Below, one piece after another: positions 1 to 8,069 of a DNA stretch of 39,267 bases. The stretch covers positions 1 to 39,267 of the forward strand of contig BBSL01000234.1 of NCBI GenBank assembly GCA_001319865.1, given 5' to 3'. Every line of letters starts with the position of its first letter. Position 1 is the first letter of the stretch. The translations under genes were made by a program, and so were the position numbers. The notes below the pieces were generated by a model. The model was not told the DNA's origin. It did no database searches and worked only from the letters and a program-made list of their open reading frames with translations. The DNA comes from Burkholderia sp. E7m39 (GTDB taxonomy: Bacteria > Pseudomonadota > Gammaproteobacteria > Burkholderiales > Burkholderiaceae).

Positions 1-14
1 ATCCAGCGCAATTT

Positions 15-44
15 GGCGCTAGAGATCTAGCGGGGTCTTTTTTT
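15..44 (+). terminator. Probable rho-independent terminator
   Basis: A 6-bp stem (CGCTAG at 17-22, CTAGCG at 27-32) with a 4-base loop is followed by GGGTC and a run of seven T (38-44). The T run places termination on the + strand, so it would end a transcript coming from left of the window. The short stem and the gap before the T run make it a moderate call. Confidence 0.5.
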
Positions 45-276
45 AAGGGGCGACAACACGATAGACGCTATGAAGTCCTGTGCTCAGTGACATTTTCCAT
101 GCGTCTTTGTTGAAAGTCGTTGTTATGTAGAGTGCGGTGGTGGCGGGAATTCCTCCGGGTCGCATCGAGATCTCGTGTGCCGATTTGCGAGAAAGATTTC
201 GCTGGGCCTTTACAGCGAGGCGACGAAATGGCTGATGTCGTGACAAACCCGTGTCGAACGCGGCGCAGCAGCGGCG
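45..276. other. No confident gene between terminator and gnd remnant
   Basis: Short frames exist on both strands. A 67-codon minus-strand frame (246 to 43) has an unremarkable composition, and its last 40 codons could be a gene end, but nothing in it is recognised. No RNA gene or repeat was seen. Confidence 0.4.
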
Positions 277-570
277 CTATGAACCGGGCTTCTCCACGTG
301 GGCGCCAAAGTCCTTGCGCATCGCCGACAGCACGCGGTTCGCAAAGTCCGCTTCGCCGCGCGACGAGCAGCGTGCGAACAGCGCCGCGCTCAACACCGGC
401 ACGGGCGCGCCTTCGTCGATCGCGGCGTCGATGGTCCAGCGGCCTTCGCCCGAATCCGACACGCGCCCCGCGAAGTCCTGCAAATCGCTGTCGCGCGACA
501 AGGTGCCCGCGATCAGATCGAGCAGCCACGAACTGATCACGCTGCCGCGCCGCCACACTTCAGCGATATC
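277..570 (-). pseudogene. gnd: 3' remnant of 6-phosphogluconate dehydrogenase (decarboxylating)
   Basis: About 97 codons in the minus frame ending with TAG at 277-279 match the C-terminal part of the YqeC/GndA-type 6-phosphogluconate dehydrogenase. Visible motifs are [17 protein letters not shown], then [20 protein letters not shown], then [10 protein letters not shown] and the terminal [10 protein letters not shown]. The intact enzyme is roughly 300 residues or more and carries an N-terminal Rossmann domain, which is absent: homology stops abruptly at about 570 and the frame runs on into unrelated sequence. The piece cannot bind NADP and is non-functional. The sharp edge suggests recombination or deletion that fused a chromosomal gene end to the accessory DNA. 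Confidence 0.8.
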
Positions 571-993
571 GCTGAGGTAAGGAAGCTTATCTCTCGAGTC
601 TTTGACGACCTTGAGAAGGATGAGTTGATCCTCGGAAGTCGCCGTCAAGTCACGTCGGATACGGTGCAGCAACGTCAGTTGACGCAGCCGATACTGGCGG
701 CATCCGGACAAGAAGTGAGGATCTCCCCTGATCAGGTCCCGTACATTGATGCGCGAGGGCAAGAAGCCTACCGTGAATGGCTGAGCTATGGCGCGCATCG
801 CGCTTTTGCAATATCAGCAGACAGGAGTTGGGGAGCGGCATCGGATAAATCGAAATTAAAGGAAAGCGAGGCTGCTGCATTAGAGCGCGCGATATACCTT
901 TGCAGGCTCACAGCAAAGAAACCGTGCCACCTCTACGCGATCGACCATCAGCTCATTTGGAAAAATCAGTCCGATCTTGGGACATCCGGATAA
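571..993 (+). pseudogene. C-terminal fragment of a hypothetical protein
   Basis: From the junction at about 570 the + strand reads about 140 sensible codons ending with TAA at 991-993. The last 60 residues ([20 protein letters not shown], then ALERAIYLCRL, C-x-LYAIDHQLIW) resemble a C-terminal module seen in many uncharacterised Burkholderiales proteins, of the pattern RAFAI...W...AL..C....C.LYA.D..VVW. No start codon with a ribosome site exists on the left. The frame enters from the antisense of the gnd remnant, so the N-terminal part is lost. The module call is from pattern memory and its function is unknown. Confidence 0.5.
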
Positions 994-1318
994 GCGCCCT
1001 ATAGAGATGCGACTCTGGCTCGCCTGCCATCAACGACCGGCCGTCGAATTCGGCCAAGAGTAGCATGTCGACGAAGCGCAAATCTATCACCAGGCAGCGG
1101 CCCGTGTTGTCGGCCCGAAAGTACGCGCGCCGGAACGTACGTCACGCTCAGTTCCAGCGCTATCTACGTCTCGACATAATGATCGGCGAGCTTAAGCGAA
1201 TATAGTGGTATCGCGCACTTGCTACCGCGTACAAAGAGGACTGCTGCCGGTGCCGCCATGGGAGACCCTCGTGTGCCCTTCATGCTACATTTGCCGGGAA
1301 GAACAATCACTCACTTTT
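994..1318. other. Gene-poor stretch with one possible 46-residue ORF
   Basis: Nothing here is recognised. A short + frame (ATG 1065 to TAG 1203-1205) would encode a very basic 46-residue peptide beginning MSTKRKSITRQRP, preceded by AAGAG. It could be a real small protein or a leftover gene piece. The acetyltransferase promoter should also lie here, but no clear sigma-70 boxes stand out. Confidence 0.25.
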
Positions 1319-1762
1319 ATGAGCCCGCGAATCAATATCCGTGCTGCGTCTCCTGCTGACCTGCCCTTCCTTTTGCGTCTTCGGAAGCTTACGATGACCG
1401 AGCATCTGCAGCGCGTCGCCGAACCGACCGACGACGACAGCCATTACCAGCGAGTCTGTGCGGGCTTTCAAGACGCGAAAATCATATGTGATGATTCTGA
1501 AAGCATAGGACTCGTCAAATTGAGTCGAACCACCAGCGAGTGGCACCTCCATCAAATTCAAGTGCTGCCTGATCGTCAGCGTAAAGGCATCGGTACTCAT
1601 GTTTTGAATGAGGTGCTGATTCGAGCTGGAAGAGAAGGAGTGTCGGTCACTTTAAGCGTCCTTCATGGAAATCCGGCGCGAAACTTGTACGAGCGGCTCG
1701 GGTTTAGGGTCGTATCCGAGACGTCGACCAATGCGAAGCTCACTTGGCACCATTTGTTCTAA
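1319..1762 (+). CDS. GNAT family N-acetyltransferase
   Basis: A 147-residue single-domain GNAT enzyme that would move an acetyl group from acetyl-CoA to an amine; the substrate is unknown. The acetyl-CoA-binding motif A is visible as IQVLPDRQRKGIG (about residues 80-92, with the R/Q-x-x-G-x-G signature). Motif B follows as NPARNLYERLGF (118-129). Length and order are typical of the family. The frame is open back to a GTG at 1205, but family start (INIRAASPADLP) and length favour ATG 1319. The ribosome site is poor (GGAAG about 18 bases upstream). It stands alone between broken genes, so context gives no clue to its substrate. Confidence 0.8.
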   Translation: MSPRINIRAASPADLPFLLRLRKLTMTEHLQRVAEPTDDDSHYQRVCAGFQDAKIICDDSESIGLVKLSRTTSEWHLHQIQVLPDRQRKGIGTHVLNEVLIRAGREGVSVTLSVLHGNPARNLYERLGFRVVSETSTNAKLTWHHLF

Positions 1763-2409
1763 AGTGCGCAAATCTGCGTAAGCAGTTTGCGCTCGCAGGG
1801 TAGAAGGTCGCCGCTGCTGAGGGGCGCGGCGGGAACGCCGCTACCATGGGTGCCTTTCGTACTCCGGGGCGGCTTGCCGTCCCGAATGGCGAACCACTGT
1901 TCGCGCACCACCCCTGTGTACGCTGCATGAACGCCGCGTCAGGCAGCCACACGTGAGTCGCCAGCCATCCTTGCAGGTAGCGCGAGAGCGTGGTGGCCAC
2001 CTCGCACCGGAACACGGACATCCGTGCCCACGCGCGGCGGACATTCAGTCAACTTCTGCCCGCGACGGGCGATGTCGCCCGCCGCAGCAGCATGCACACT
2101 CCGGGCCCGTCGCGATGCGTACTTCACCGCACCGATGGTCGACGTAAAGGCCGGGTCAACCAGAATCAGTTCGACACCGGCGCGGAAGCATTTGGCCTCG
2201 AGCGGCTGCTGGTATCTCGCGTAGAGCAGTCCCGAAAGCGTGCGCGCTCCCTTCGGGCTGAGCTGCGCCATCGTTTTTTTCATTGCGGTGAAATTGAGGT
2301 CTTCAGAGACAACCGGCTGGCGGGCTTCCTTTGCCCAGTCGACGGTGGCCGTCAACGCATCTGACAGAACGGCGTTGCCTCGTCCCGGGCGGGCGTCTTC
2401 ACGCAGCAA
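1763..2409 (-). pseudogene. Decayed TnpB-related (IS200/IS605-type accessory) gene
   Basis: The minus frame from about 2409 to 2032 matches the C-terminal half of TnpB-related proteins. It shows SEDLNF (usual EDLDF), then KCFRAGVELILVDPAFTSTIG, KYA, SVH, AAA and IARRGQKLTE. These correspond to the RuvC-like catalytic stretch of that family. After about 2032 the frame is lost, and probable coding continues in other frames to about 1763, so at least one frameshift is present. No intact N-terminal half is found upstream in one frame. No IS ends were recognised. It is dead as a protein and marks past mobile-element activity next to the left edge. Confidence 0.65.
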
Positions 2410-2912
2410 CGGGAACCGCCTCGTCTGCAGCAGGTGCTGCAGCCCTTCTTGCGGTAATTCAGTCCACTACACAGGTCCGAAATGACATCGATATTGCCGG
2501 AGCCCGCCTCGATGCAATGCTTTTGCAACCTTGATGCCTGTGTCTTTCGCTGCTCAGTCTGGTTGTGCGAGGAGACACGGGCGTTGCAGACTGTTTTGCC
2601 GGTGACAGCCGATTCAGCACCGAGGCGGGCGCGTACCATGTCTCGCTGGTAACGTCGATGTCCGCCGAGTGTCCTGCTCAAAGGTAGCATTCGTCTGCAA
2701 CGACCTGAAAAGCCTGTCGACAGTCGTCCCGATCTTACGGACCGCGCAGCAAGGCGCGGGTATATCGGCTGGATTGCCCTCTGTAGAGAAGGCCTTGCCT
2801 GCGATCGCGCCTGCGCGGATACCTTAATCGTGCACGAAAAATCCTGTAAATCCGGATTTGGGTTGCAGGGTTAACAGCGGTCCATGCTGAGGGCGCAGTG
2901 TTGCCACCGCAG
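2410..2912. other. No confident gene; probable further decay of the TnpB-related gene
   Basis: Minus-strand frames are interrupted, for example one reading through 2690-2352 with Cys-rich nonsense composition. The region probably held the 5' part of the TnpB-related gene, now unrecognisable. No tRNA, terminator hairpin with T run, or direct repeat was seen. Confidence 0.3.
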
Positions 2913-4124
2913 CTAGCGCTTCGTTCGCGAGTTTGAATGGACGGCTGTTATTTCGGTCGGCTGCTTTAGCATTTGTGCTAGCCATGCTCCTGCTACCGCA
3001 GCGAGTGGTGCCGGCACAGCGTTACCGAGCTGACGCATGGCCTGTGACCATGAACCCGTCGGCAGGTATGAGTCTGGCATTCCCTGAAGCCGCGCTGCTT
3101 CGCGGAGCGTAAAATGCCGCGCTCGACCGTCGTCGAGAATCACCATATTTTCGCCGCCGGGAACACCATGAACCCCTGCCTTGAGAGCCTTTGCTGGCGC
3201 GTCCAGAGTGCTTCCGGTGTGTCCGGGGTACTGCTTGCTGAAGCCACGTGGTACGTGGCCGCTAACGTGCGCTACCTGTGACGGCTCGCCGAGGCCGGAA
3301 AACCCGTCACGGCATGTTTGCCACGGCTGTGACGCTGGCTCCTGCCTGGTTCGGACCAGCGTCCTCAGTATGGCCGACTCCGAGCGCGTGATGACTGCGT
3401 CGCTGGGACGCGATAGACCATGTTTTTCCCAGTAGGTCGCAGAAACCCACTTGTCCCAAACAAGTCGCTCCGCAGAGTTTGTAGCGGCCGGGAAAGGTGC
3501 AAGGGACCCGACGTCGCGGCGAATACCCGCAACAAGAACTCGCTCGCGCTTCTGAGGGGCGCCATAGTCAGCCGCGTTCACAGGAATCACCGCGACTTCG
3601 TATACCTGCGCTTCGGATGGGCGACCTCCGCGTTTCAACACAGCTACGATGTTCTCAAGGTACGCTGCAAACGACGACCGAAGAAGCCCTTTTACGTTTT
3701 CGAACAGGAATGCCCGGGGCTGTATCTCACGCACAGCACGGATTGCTTCGGGCCACATATCGCGGTCGTCGTTCTCCCCCGCTGACAGTCCACCGGTGGA
3801 GAACGGCTGGCAGGGCGGACCGCCTGCGACGAGGTCAATCCCGCTAAACTGCGCCCATTCGATGCATCGGACGTCATCCTCCAAAATTTCCGGAGACGCC
3901 TCTTGGGCGTGCGCGAAGTGCACGCGCAACGTATTGCATGCGTGGTTGTTGAACTCGGCCAATGCCACGTGTTGAAAGCCGGCTTGCGATAGACCCGTTG
4001 CCATGCCGCCGCCGCCAGCGAAAAGCTCAACACACTGGAGCTTGTCGTTCGAACAAGGCAACGCGACGAATTTTGCGGATGGGTTTTTAGAGGCGTTGCT
4101 GCGTTTGAAAAGATTTGCGGACAT
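2913..4124 (-). CDS. Orphan DNA (cytosine-5) methyltransferase
   Basis: A 403-residue C5-cytosine methyltransferase that adds a methyl group from S-adenosylmethionine to cytosine in a DNA target that cannot be read from the sequence. Motifs are in canonical order: I (VELFAGGGGMATG, residues 32-44), IV (GGPPCQPFS, 101-109, catalytic Cys105), VI (FENVKG, 141-146), VIII (QKRERV, 191-196), a variable target-recognition region, IX/X (LREAARLQGMPDSY and later RQLGNAVPAPLA). No restriction endonuclease or Vsr gene is adjacent, so it is an orphan or the survivor of a lost system. The start codon sits two bases from a perfect hairpin (see 4125-4170), and no Shine-Dalgarno is visible. It resembles the second methyltransferase of this window only in the shared motifs. 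Confidence 0.93.
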   Translation of the reverse strand: MSANLFKRSNASKNPSAKFVALPCSNDKLQCVELFAGGGGMATGLSQAGFQHVALAEFNNHACNTLRVHFAHAQEASPEILEDDVRCIEWAQFSGIDLVAGGPPCQPFSTGGLSAGENDDRDMWPEAIRAVREIQPRAFLFENVKGLLRSSFAAYLENIVAVLKRGGRPSEAQVYEVAVIPVNAADYGAPQKRERVLVAGIRRDVGSLAPFPAATNSAERLVWDKWVSATYWEKHGLSRPSDAVITRSESAILRTLVRTRQEPASQPWQTCRDGFSGLGEPSQVAHVSGHVPRGFSKQYPGHTGSTLDAPAKALKAGVHGVPGGENMVILDDGRARHFTLREAARLQGMPDSYLPTGSWSQAMRQLGNAVPAPLAAVAGAWLAQMLKQPTEITAVHSNSRTKR

Positions 4125-4170
4125 GGCACGAGCTGAAAAAGAAAGCTCGTGTAGTCCCGGTTTTTAGCCG
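4125..4170 (-). promoter_or_regulatory. Leader element of methyltransferase 1: 12-base motif plus hairpin
   Basis: Read in the direction of the gene: CGGCTAAAAACC (4170-4159), 7 bases, then a perfect 8-bp inverted repeat CACGAGCT/AGCTCGTG (4151-4144 and 4134-4127) with a 9-base loop (TTCTTTTTC). The arm ends 2 bases before the ATG. The same motif and hairpin plan, with different stem bases, precedes the other methyltransferase (14279-14327). It could be an RNA hairpin gating translation or a DNA operator for a dimer; the sequence alone does not decide. Confidence 0.6.
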
Positions 4171-4439
4171 TATGACGCCGCTCAGTACTGACAGGAACAC
4201 GGGTGCCACGCCTGGATAGCTGTAACGGTGCACACAAAAGAACAATCCAGTGATGCGCATTGGGCCAGCAGCGTCGCCTGCCGGTGTTTCGACCGGCGAG
4301 TCGGCTGCGCGGTGCGCTCTTACGGACACTAGTACGTTCTGCGTTTCGGGCAGATGCGGCTCGCGTCTCCGTTCACATTTCTAGCTCAGACTACGCTGAA
4401 ATATTCCGGAAAGTACCAAAGAAAAATGCCGTTGAGATA

Positions 4440-4482
4440 TGTGCATGTTGCACATTTTCAATTCAGGTTGTGCAATTGAAAA
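4440..4482. promoter_or_regulatory. Interlocked inverted repeats in AT-rich control region
   Basis: Three perfect inverted repeats overlap: TGTGCA-TGT-TGCACA (4440-4454), TTGCACA...TGTGCAA (4448-4454 with 4469-4475), and TTTTCAATT...AATTGAAAA (4455-4463 with 4474-4482). They lie between methyltransferase 1 (leftward) and the gene at 4642 (rightward), so they may serve as operators for either. The binding protein is unknown. Confidence 0.5.
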
Positions 4483-4502
4483 CAGTGCCGATTGTGATTT
4501 TA

Positions 4503-4546
4503 TTTGTTATCAATTGTGGAAATAAAAATTCGTTTGTTATCAATTG
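4503..4546 (+). promoter_or_regulatory. Two direct copies of TTTGTTATCAATTG
   Basis: Identical 14-base words occupy 4503-4516 and 4533-4546, exactly 30 bp apart (about three helical turns), just upstream of a good sigma-70 promoter (4592-4619). The core TGTTATCAATT recurs as a long inverted repeat in front of the XRE-family gene at 22751, which suggests that regulator or a relative binds here (inference). Confidence 0.55.
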
Positions 4547-4591
4547 ATTGCGAAAATTATGGGGGTTGGTTTGTGATTGTATATTTAGTGA

Positions 4592-4619
4592 TTGACAGAA
4601 AAATTTAACGCTATAAGAT
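4592..4619 (+). promoter_or_regulatory. Sigma-70-type promoter
   Basis: A consensus -35 TTGACA (4592-4597) is followed after 16 bp by TAAGAT (4614-4619). The surrounding 150 bp is unusually AT-rich for this genome. Transcription would begin near 4626, a few bases before the ATG at 4642. The duplicated operator-like words end about 45 bp upstream. Confidence 0.6.
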
Positions 4620-4641
4620 TGCGTCCCGTAACTCGGTTCGC

Positions 4642-5331
4642 ATGGCAACGATATGGCGATTTTCTGTGAAACAATGTAATGAAGAATTTGGGGTTGAAAT
4701 GCGGCATATAAGTATCGGGAAAGAGCGGGTGGGCAACGTCTTCAAGAGTTTCGTTGACGCCGAGCTGGCAGTTTCGGGTTTTTCGTTGACGGCGCCGACG
4801 GTAGCGGAGAGGAAGTCGCCCGGTTTGCGGCAGGGCGTCTATTGGTTCGGCAACGTTGAAGCGGACGAGCCTGAGCAGCGTTTCTTTGCTGCTTCGACCT
4901 TCTGGAGCTTCACGCACGAGCTGGATGACGGGCCGCCGATGGCGCAAGGTGGCAACGACCGTTTGAGTGGCGTCTATCCCGAAGGCGTGATGGAAACAGG
5001 GAGCCTCGATGAGGACAGGATCGTTACAGCGCTGCGAAGGCTCGTGAAGTCGAACCTTCCCCTCCTTAACCGCTTCCCTGACACGGTGAGCCTCCTTTCT
5101 GAAGCGGAAAGGTATCCGGGATCCGCTCAGTATCTGCTGGGCCTTGACGCGCTTGCGAGCCGGTTCAATCTCGCGCATTGTCTCGAGACCAACGGGCTTA
5201 AGGCTGATGCGAAGGAAGTCTATGCATTGATCGCATCCATGGGCGGCCGCAACCCGAACCGAATGGTGCGTGCATACGTGTCTGCCGCCGGGCGGCACGT
5301 CAAGGCGCTATCGCAAGAAGCATCTAGTTGA
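4642..5331 (+). CDS. Hypothetical protein (229 aa)
   Basis: No family is recognised. It is a soluble, mixed-composition protein with no signal peptide, membrane segment or obvious catalytic motif; a middle region (AASTFWSFTHELDDGPPMAQ, then RLSGVYPEG) and a helical C-terminal third (SAQYLLGLDALASRFNLAHC) are its notable parts. ATG 4642 follows a clear promoter with a short leader and no Shine-Dalgarno. ATG 4699 (MRHISIG), preceded by GGGG five bases upstream, is an alternative start giving 210 residues. The strong promoter and operator words indicate tightly controlled expression. The unknown gene at 5401 follows 69 bases later and may be co-transcribed. Confidence 0.6.
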   Translation: MATIWRFSVKQCNEEFGVEMRHISIGKERVGNVFKSFVDAELAVSGFSLTAPTVAERKSPGLRQGVYWFGNVEADEPEQRFFAASTFWSFTHELDDGPPMAQGGNDRLSGVYPEGVMETGSLDEDRIVTALRRLVKSNLPLLNRFPDTVSLLSEAERYPGSAQYLLGLDALASRFNLAHCLETNGLKADAKEVYALIASMGGRNPNRMVRAYVSAAGRHVKALSQEASS

Positions 5332-5400
5332 ATATTTGGGGAGCATGCGGCCCATCGCTTGCCGCCTTGGAAAGTAATCTCAAATCTGGAAGCAAGAGGA

Positions 5401-5931
5401 ATGAAGCAATCTGTGCAAGTCCAAACGGATGCCGCGCTGAAATTTTTAAGGAACGCGGCTCTCAGTCCGGTCCATATCACTGAAGAAGCGGTTGTGCTTG
5501 CTACAAACTACGTTTGTAGCGTGACGGAAACGCGCTGGGTCGACGTCGACGCCAAGACGATTCTGAACGCTCTCGACATCTATTCCGCTGATTTCCGTGC
5601 TGAGAAGGATGCTACCGTCGAAGGTGGTTATGAGAGATTCGAGCAAAGGGTCTCAGCTCTCATTCATTTGAACGGTTTGTTCGAGCACTGTGCAGCGGTC
5701 TTTCTGGAAATTCCCAGAAAGGCACGCCCGAAAAGCTCGGCGAAGCGATACGATGCGCTTCGCAAGCAACTGAAAAAACACGACGACGTTCATGCTCTTC
5801 GGTTACTCGAGGAGATAGGCGTCCGAGCAATGGTAAAAATCGAGCAGTTTCTCGTGGCTCATGAATACGCTAAACATGCTGACAGGGACATGCCTGGCGC
5901 TGTGATCATTGTTCCGCGACGCGGGAAATAA
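5401..5931 (+). CDS. Hypothetical protein (176 aa)
   Basis: A soluble, mostly helical protein of unknown family. The frame opens at a TTG (5359), but ATG 5401 (MKQSVQVQTDAALKFL) is preferred because AAGCAAGAGGA lies just upstream. No signal peptide or membrane segment is seen. Repeated charged helices (KSSAKRYDALRKQLKKHDDVHALRLLEEIG) suggest a coiled or helical C-terminal half. It follows the 229-residue unknown gene on the same strand and is probably in its transcript. Confidence 0.6.
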   Translation: MKQSVQVQTDAALKFLRNAALSPVHITEEAVVLATNYVCSVTETRWVDVDAKTILNALDIYSADFRAEKDATVEGGYERFEQRVSALIHLNGLFEHCAAVFLEIPRKARPKSSAKRYDALRKQLKKHDDVHALRLLEEIGVRAMVKIEQFLVAHEYAKHADRDMPGAVIIVPRRGK

Positions 5932-6416
5932 CACCGTGCTCAGACAAGACGTAACCACGCGACATGTGAATGTTCTCCACTGCGCTGGTGAGAGCTGCAG
6001 AAAGCGCGTTCTGGTGACCATTATCGGGGCGCGACATCGTTCATAAGGTTGTCCACAGGAAATGTTGGCAAGGCTGTGGGCAAACCATTGAGAGCGGTCG
6101 TAACTCGTTGAACTGGAAGGACAAGTCTTATCGGCGCAGTCCGCCTTTTCCGCCTGAAGCATTCGCCACCAGGAAGCACCAATCGCTCAGGCTGTGTCGA
6201 AATCGACGCGAGAGATGCCTGCATATTCCCGCACGGAGCTTCCAACCTCGTTCGTCGCACGAAGGAGGTGGAGCAGCCGCGCGTCATGGTCATCCTGATA
6301 TTTGGGCTTGATGTACAAGACGGCTCAGAAGCTTCCTCGCATCCGGTTGGACTGATTTCTGTATGGCATATGAGAGTGGTTATATGGCATAGTGCCGCCA
6401 TTACTAGCGAGGGGAA
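5932..6416. other. Intergenic region, one doubtful small ORF
   Basis: No confident gene. On the minus strand a TTG-initiated frame (6318 to 6187) would give a 43-residue peptide with natural-looking composition (MYIKPKYQDDHDARLLHLLR at the start). It lacks a ribosome site and may be a leftover end of a gene. The promoter of the H-NS-like gene must lie in the last 100 bases, but no convincing -35/-10 pair stands out. Confidence 0.3.
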
Positions 6417-7208
6417 ATGTCAATGGCAACACTCGAGAAAGTGCATGCGCAGATAGCAAAGCTGCAGGCGCAGGCAGAAGCGCTGCTTGCGAAGCAGTCA
6501 TCTGGTGTGATCGCCAGAATACGAGAATTGATGGAAAAGCACGGGTTGACCACGGCCGACATCGAAGCTCACATCGGAGAACCGAAAACGCGGGCTCGCC
6601 AGCGAGGCGGCCAAGCTGCGTCGAAAGCTCCCGCGGCGGCCGCGAAGTACCGAGATCCGAAAAGTGGTGCTGCCTGGTCTGGGCGCGGTCGAGCTCCCGC
6701 ATGGATTGCAAATGCGAAAGACCGTAGTAAGTTCTTGGCTGATGGGAATTTGGAAGCCCCGAAGGCGACTGGAAAGACAGCGGCCAAGGCGGGAAACTAT
6801 GTTCGCGGACCCCAAGCCGCAAAGTACCGTGACCCCGCAACGGGAACGACCTGGAGCGGACGTGGTCGGGCGCCAGCATGGATAGCCGGCGCTAAAGACC
6901 GGACGGCGTTTCTCATTGAGGCTACTGGCGAAGGCGACGCGAAACCGAAAGCGGCAAAAAAGAAAACCGCAAGTCAGGTTGAATCGAAGAGGGTCGGTGC
7001 CAAGGAGGGGGCCGCAAAGACGGCGGCGACCAAAAAGGTAGCTGCGAAAAAGAACGTGGTGTCGGCGAAGAAAGCGCCTGCGAAGAAAGCCTCAACGCGG
7101 AAATTGACTGCGAGAAAGGGCGCTGCCAGGAAGGCTGCTGCGAGTCCAGAAGCAGTGGCTCCTGCATCTGCGCCGACAAGCGCCGCTGGTGAAAAAGCTG
7201 CGGGCTAA
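6417..7208 (+). CDS. H-NS-like protein with two DNA-binding modules and histone-H1-like tail
   Basis: A 263-residue nucleoid-associated protein, expected to bind AT-rich DNA and silence it. Residues 1-58 are the helical oligomerisation region (ATLEKVHAQIAKLQAQAEAL). The H-NS C-terminal module appears twice: KYRDP...WSGRGRAPAWI at about 77-97 and again at about 136-156, each followed by an AKDR helix. From about 175 to the end the chain is Lys/Ala-rich like bacterial H1/HctB-type tails (KKVAAKK, KKAPAKKA). Usual H-NS relatives in this group are about 95-130 residues with one module, so duplication and tail make this unusual. GAGG lies five bases before ATG 6417; ATG 6423 is also possible. A strong terminator follows. 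Confidence 0.9.
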   Translation: MSMATLEKVHAQIAKLQAQAEALLAKQSSGVIARIRELMEKHGLTTADIEAHIGEPKTRARQRGGQAASKAPAAAAKYRDPKSGAAWSGRGRAPAWIANAKDRSKFLADGNLEAPKATGKTAAKAGNYVRGPQAAKYRDPATGTTWSGRGRAPAWIAGAKDRTAFLIEATGEGDAKPKAAKKKTASQVESKRVGAKEGAAKTAATKKVAAKKNVVSAKKAPAKKASTRKLTARKGAARKAAASPEAVAPASAPTSAAGEKAAG

Positions 7209-7232
7209 CGCCTCAAAGGCCAGAAATCGCCA

Positions 7233-7269
7233 GGCGAGCAGGTTGATGGCGTCCTGCTCGCCTTCCTTT
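7233..7269 (+). terminator. Rho-independent terminator after H-NS-like gene
   Basis: A perfect 10-bp stem, GGCGAGCAGG (7233-7242) and CCTGCTCGCC (7253-7262), has a 10-base loop and is followed by TTCCTTT. It sits 25 bases after the stop codon of the H-NS-like gene and before the end of the convergent DUF922-type gene. Confidence 0.8.
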
Positions 7270-7330
7270 ATCTTGCGCCGAATTCGTGCCGCCTATCTAG
7301 CGGGCGCCGAGTTTGCGGCGATCTGACCTA

Positions 7331-7972
7331 TCAGCCGAAACAACGATTTCGAACCGCGGCAACATAGGCTGATTCCTTCGGTTTATCGAGTCCGTACCCC
7401 CTCCATTGCTCTAACCCGTGGGAGGTGACGTCATCGTAGTTGTTTTCGTCATCGAGCATTTTCTGGACGCCTCGGTTCACCAGTTCAATAATCGCCCCGC
7501 AATTCATGCCGGGCGAAGATCTGACTTTGGCTTGCAGCGCCTGCATCTCATGCACGGCAATCTGAACGTGCCATTCCTCGTGATCGGAAAGTGATCGATC
7601 ATAGAATGCCCAACATTCCTGATCATTCGGCCCCAAGTGCGAAGTCGTCAATTTTGGCACTTTGACGACCAGATTGACCGCAATGGTTGTCGTGTCGGAG
7701 GAACATGTATTATTTTCGACCAGAGCTTTCGGTTCCAGTTTGACGGAATATGATGTGATCCCCTCATATTTTCCCTGGAGGTCCTTCTCCTTTTGAAGAT
7801 TGGCCTTGATCGAGCTCCATATATCATGCCAAGTTGTCCCAGACACGTCGTAGTATTCCATCTTAAAGGTCAGGTGGACGTCTTCATTGGCGGCCCCAGC
7901 AAGACCGGCCATGACGAGCGCGGCGATAGCCGTCACGCCTGAGCCAATCACTCTGCGCAGAATGGGTCTCAT
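7331..7972 (-). CDS. Secreted DUF922-type putative zinc protease
   Basis: A 213-residue exported protein. Residues 1-27 form a signal peptide (MRPILRRVIGSG, hydrophobic core, cleavage after AGA). HEEWH at 131-135 is an HEXXH zinc site in the setting (SDHEEWHVQIAVHE) typical of DUF922/COG5661 'predicted secreted Zn-dependent proteases'. Protease activity is a family prediction, not shown. ATG 7972 is chosen over a TTG at 7996 because GGGAG lies eight bases upstream and the signal peptide starts there. Four Cys suggest periplasmic disulphides. It is divergent from the secreted-protein gene at 8070. Confidence 0.8.
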   Translation of the reverse strand: MRPILRRVIGSGVTAIAALVMAGLAGAANEDVHLTFKMEYYDVSGTTWHDIWSSIKANLQKEKDLQGKYEGITSYSVKLEPKALVENNTCSSDTTTIAVNLVVKVPKLTTSHLGPNDQECWAFYDRSLSDHEEWHVQIAVHEMQALQAKVRSSPGMNCGAIIELVNRGVQKMLDDENNYDDVTSHGLEQWRGYGLDKPKESAYVAAVRNRCFG

Positions 7973-8069
7973 GGAAAAGGCTCCCGGAAAATTCAAAGTT
8001 TGCTTGGGGTTTTAGGTCGCCCCGATGCACATAAACTTTGCTTACCGCGCTACCTCGGAGACTGACAAA

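Noticed and set aside
241..255. TGACAAACCCGTGTC as a possible left end matching the array at 32.9 kb
   Set aside because: Only the first 8 bases match the end, no further repeats follow, and the flanking 5 bases do not match the candidate duplication.
298..993. Single 231-codon + frame
   Set aside because: Its first 90 codons are the antisense of the gnd remnant; only the part after about 570 looks coding.
3181..3975. Several + frames across methyltransferase 1
   Set aside because: Antisense shadows of a gene with all canonical motifs.
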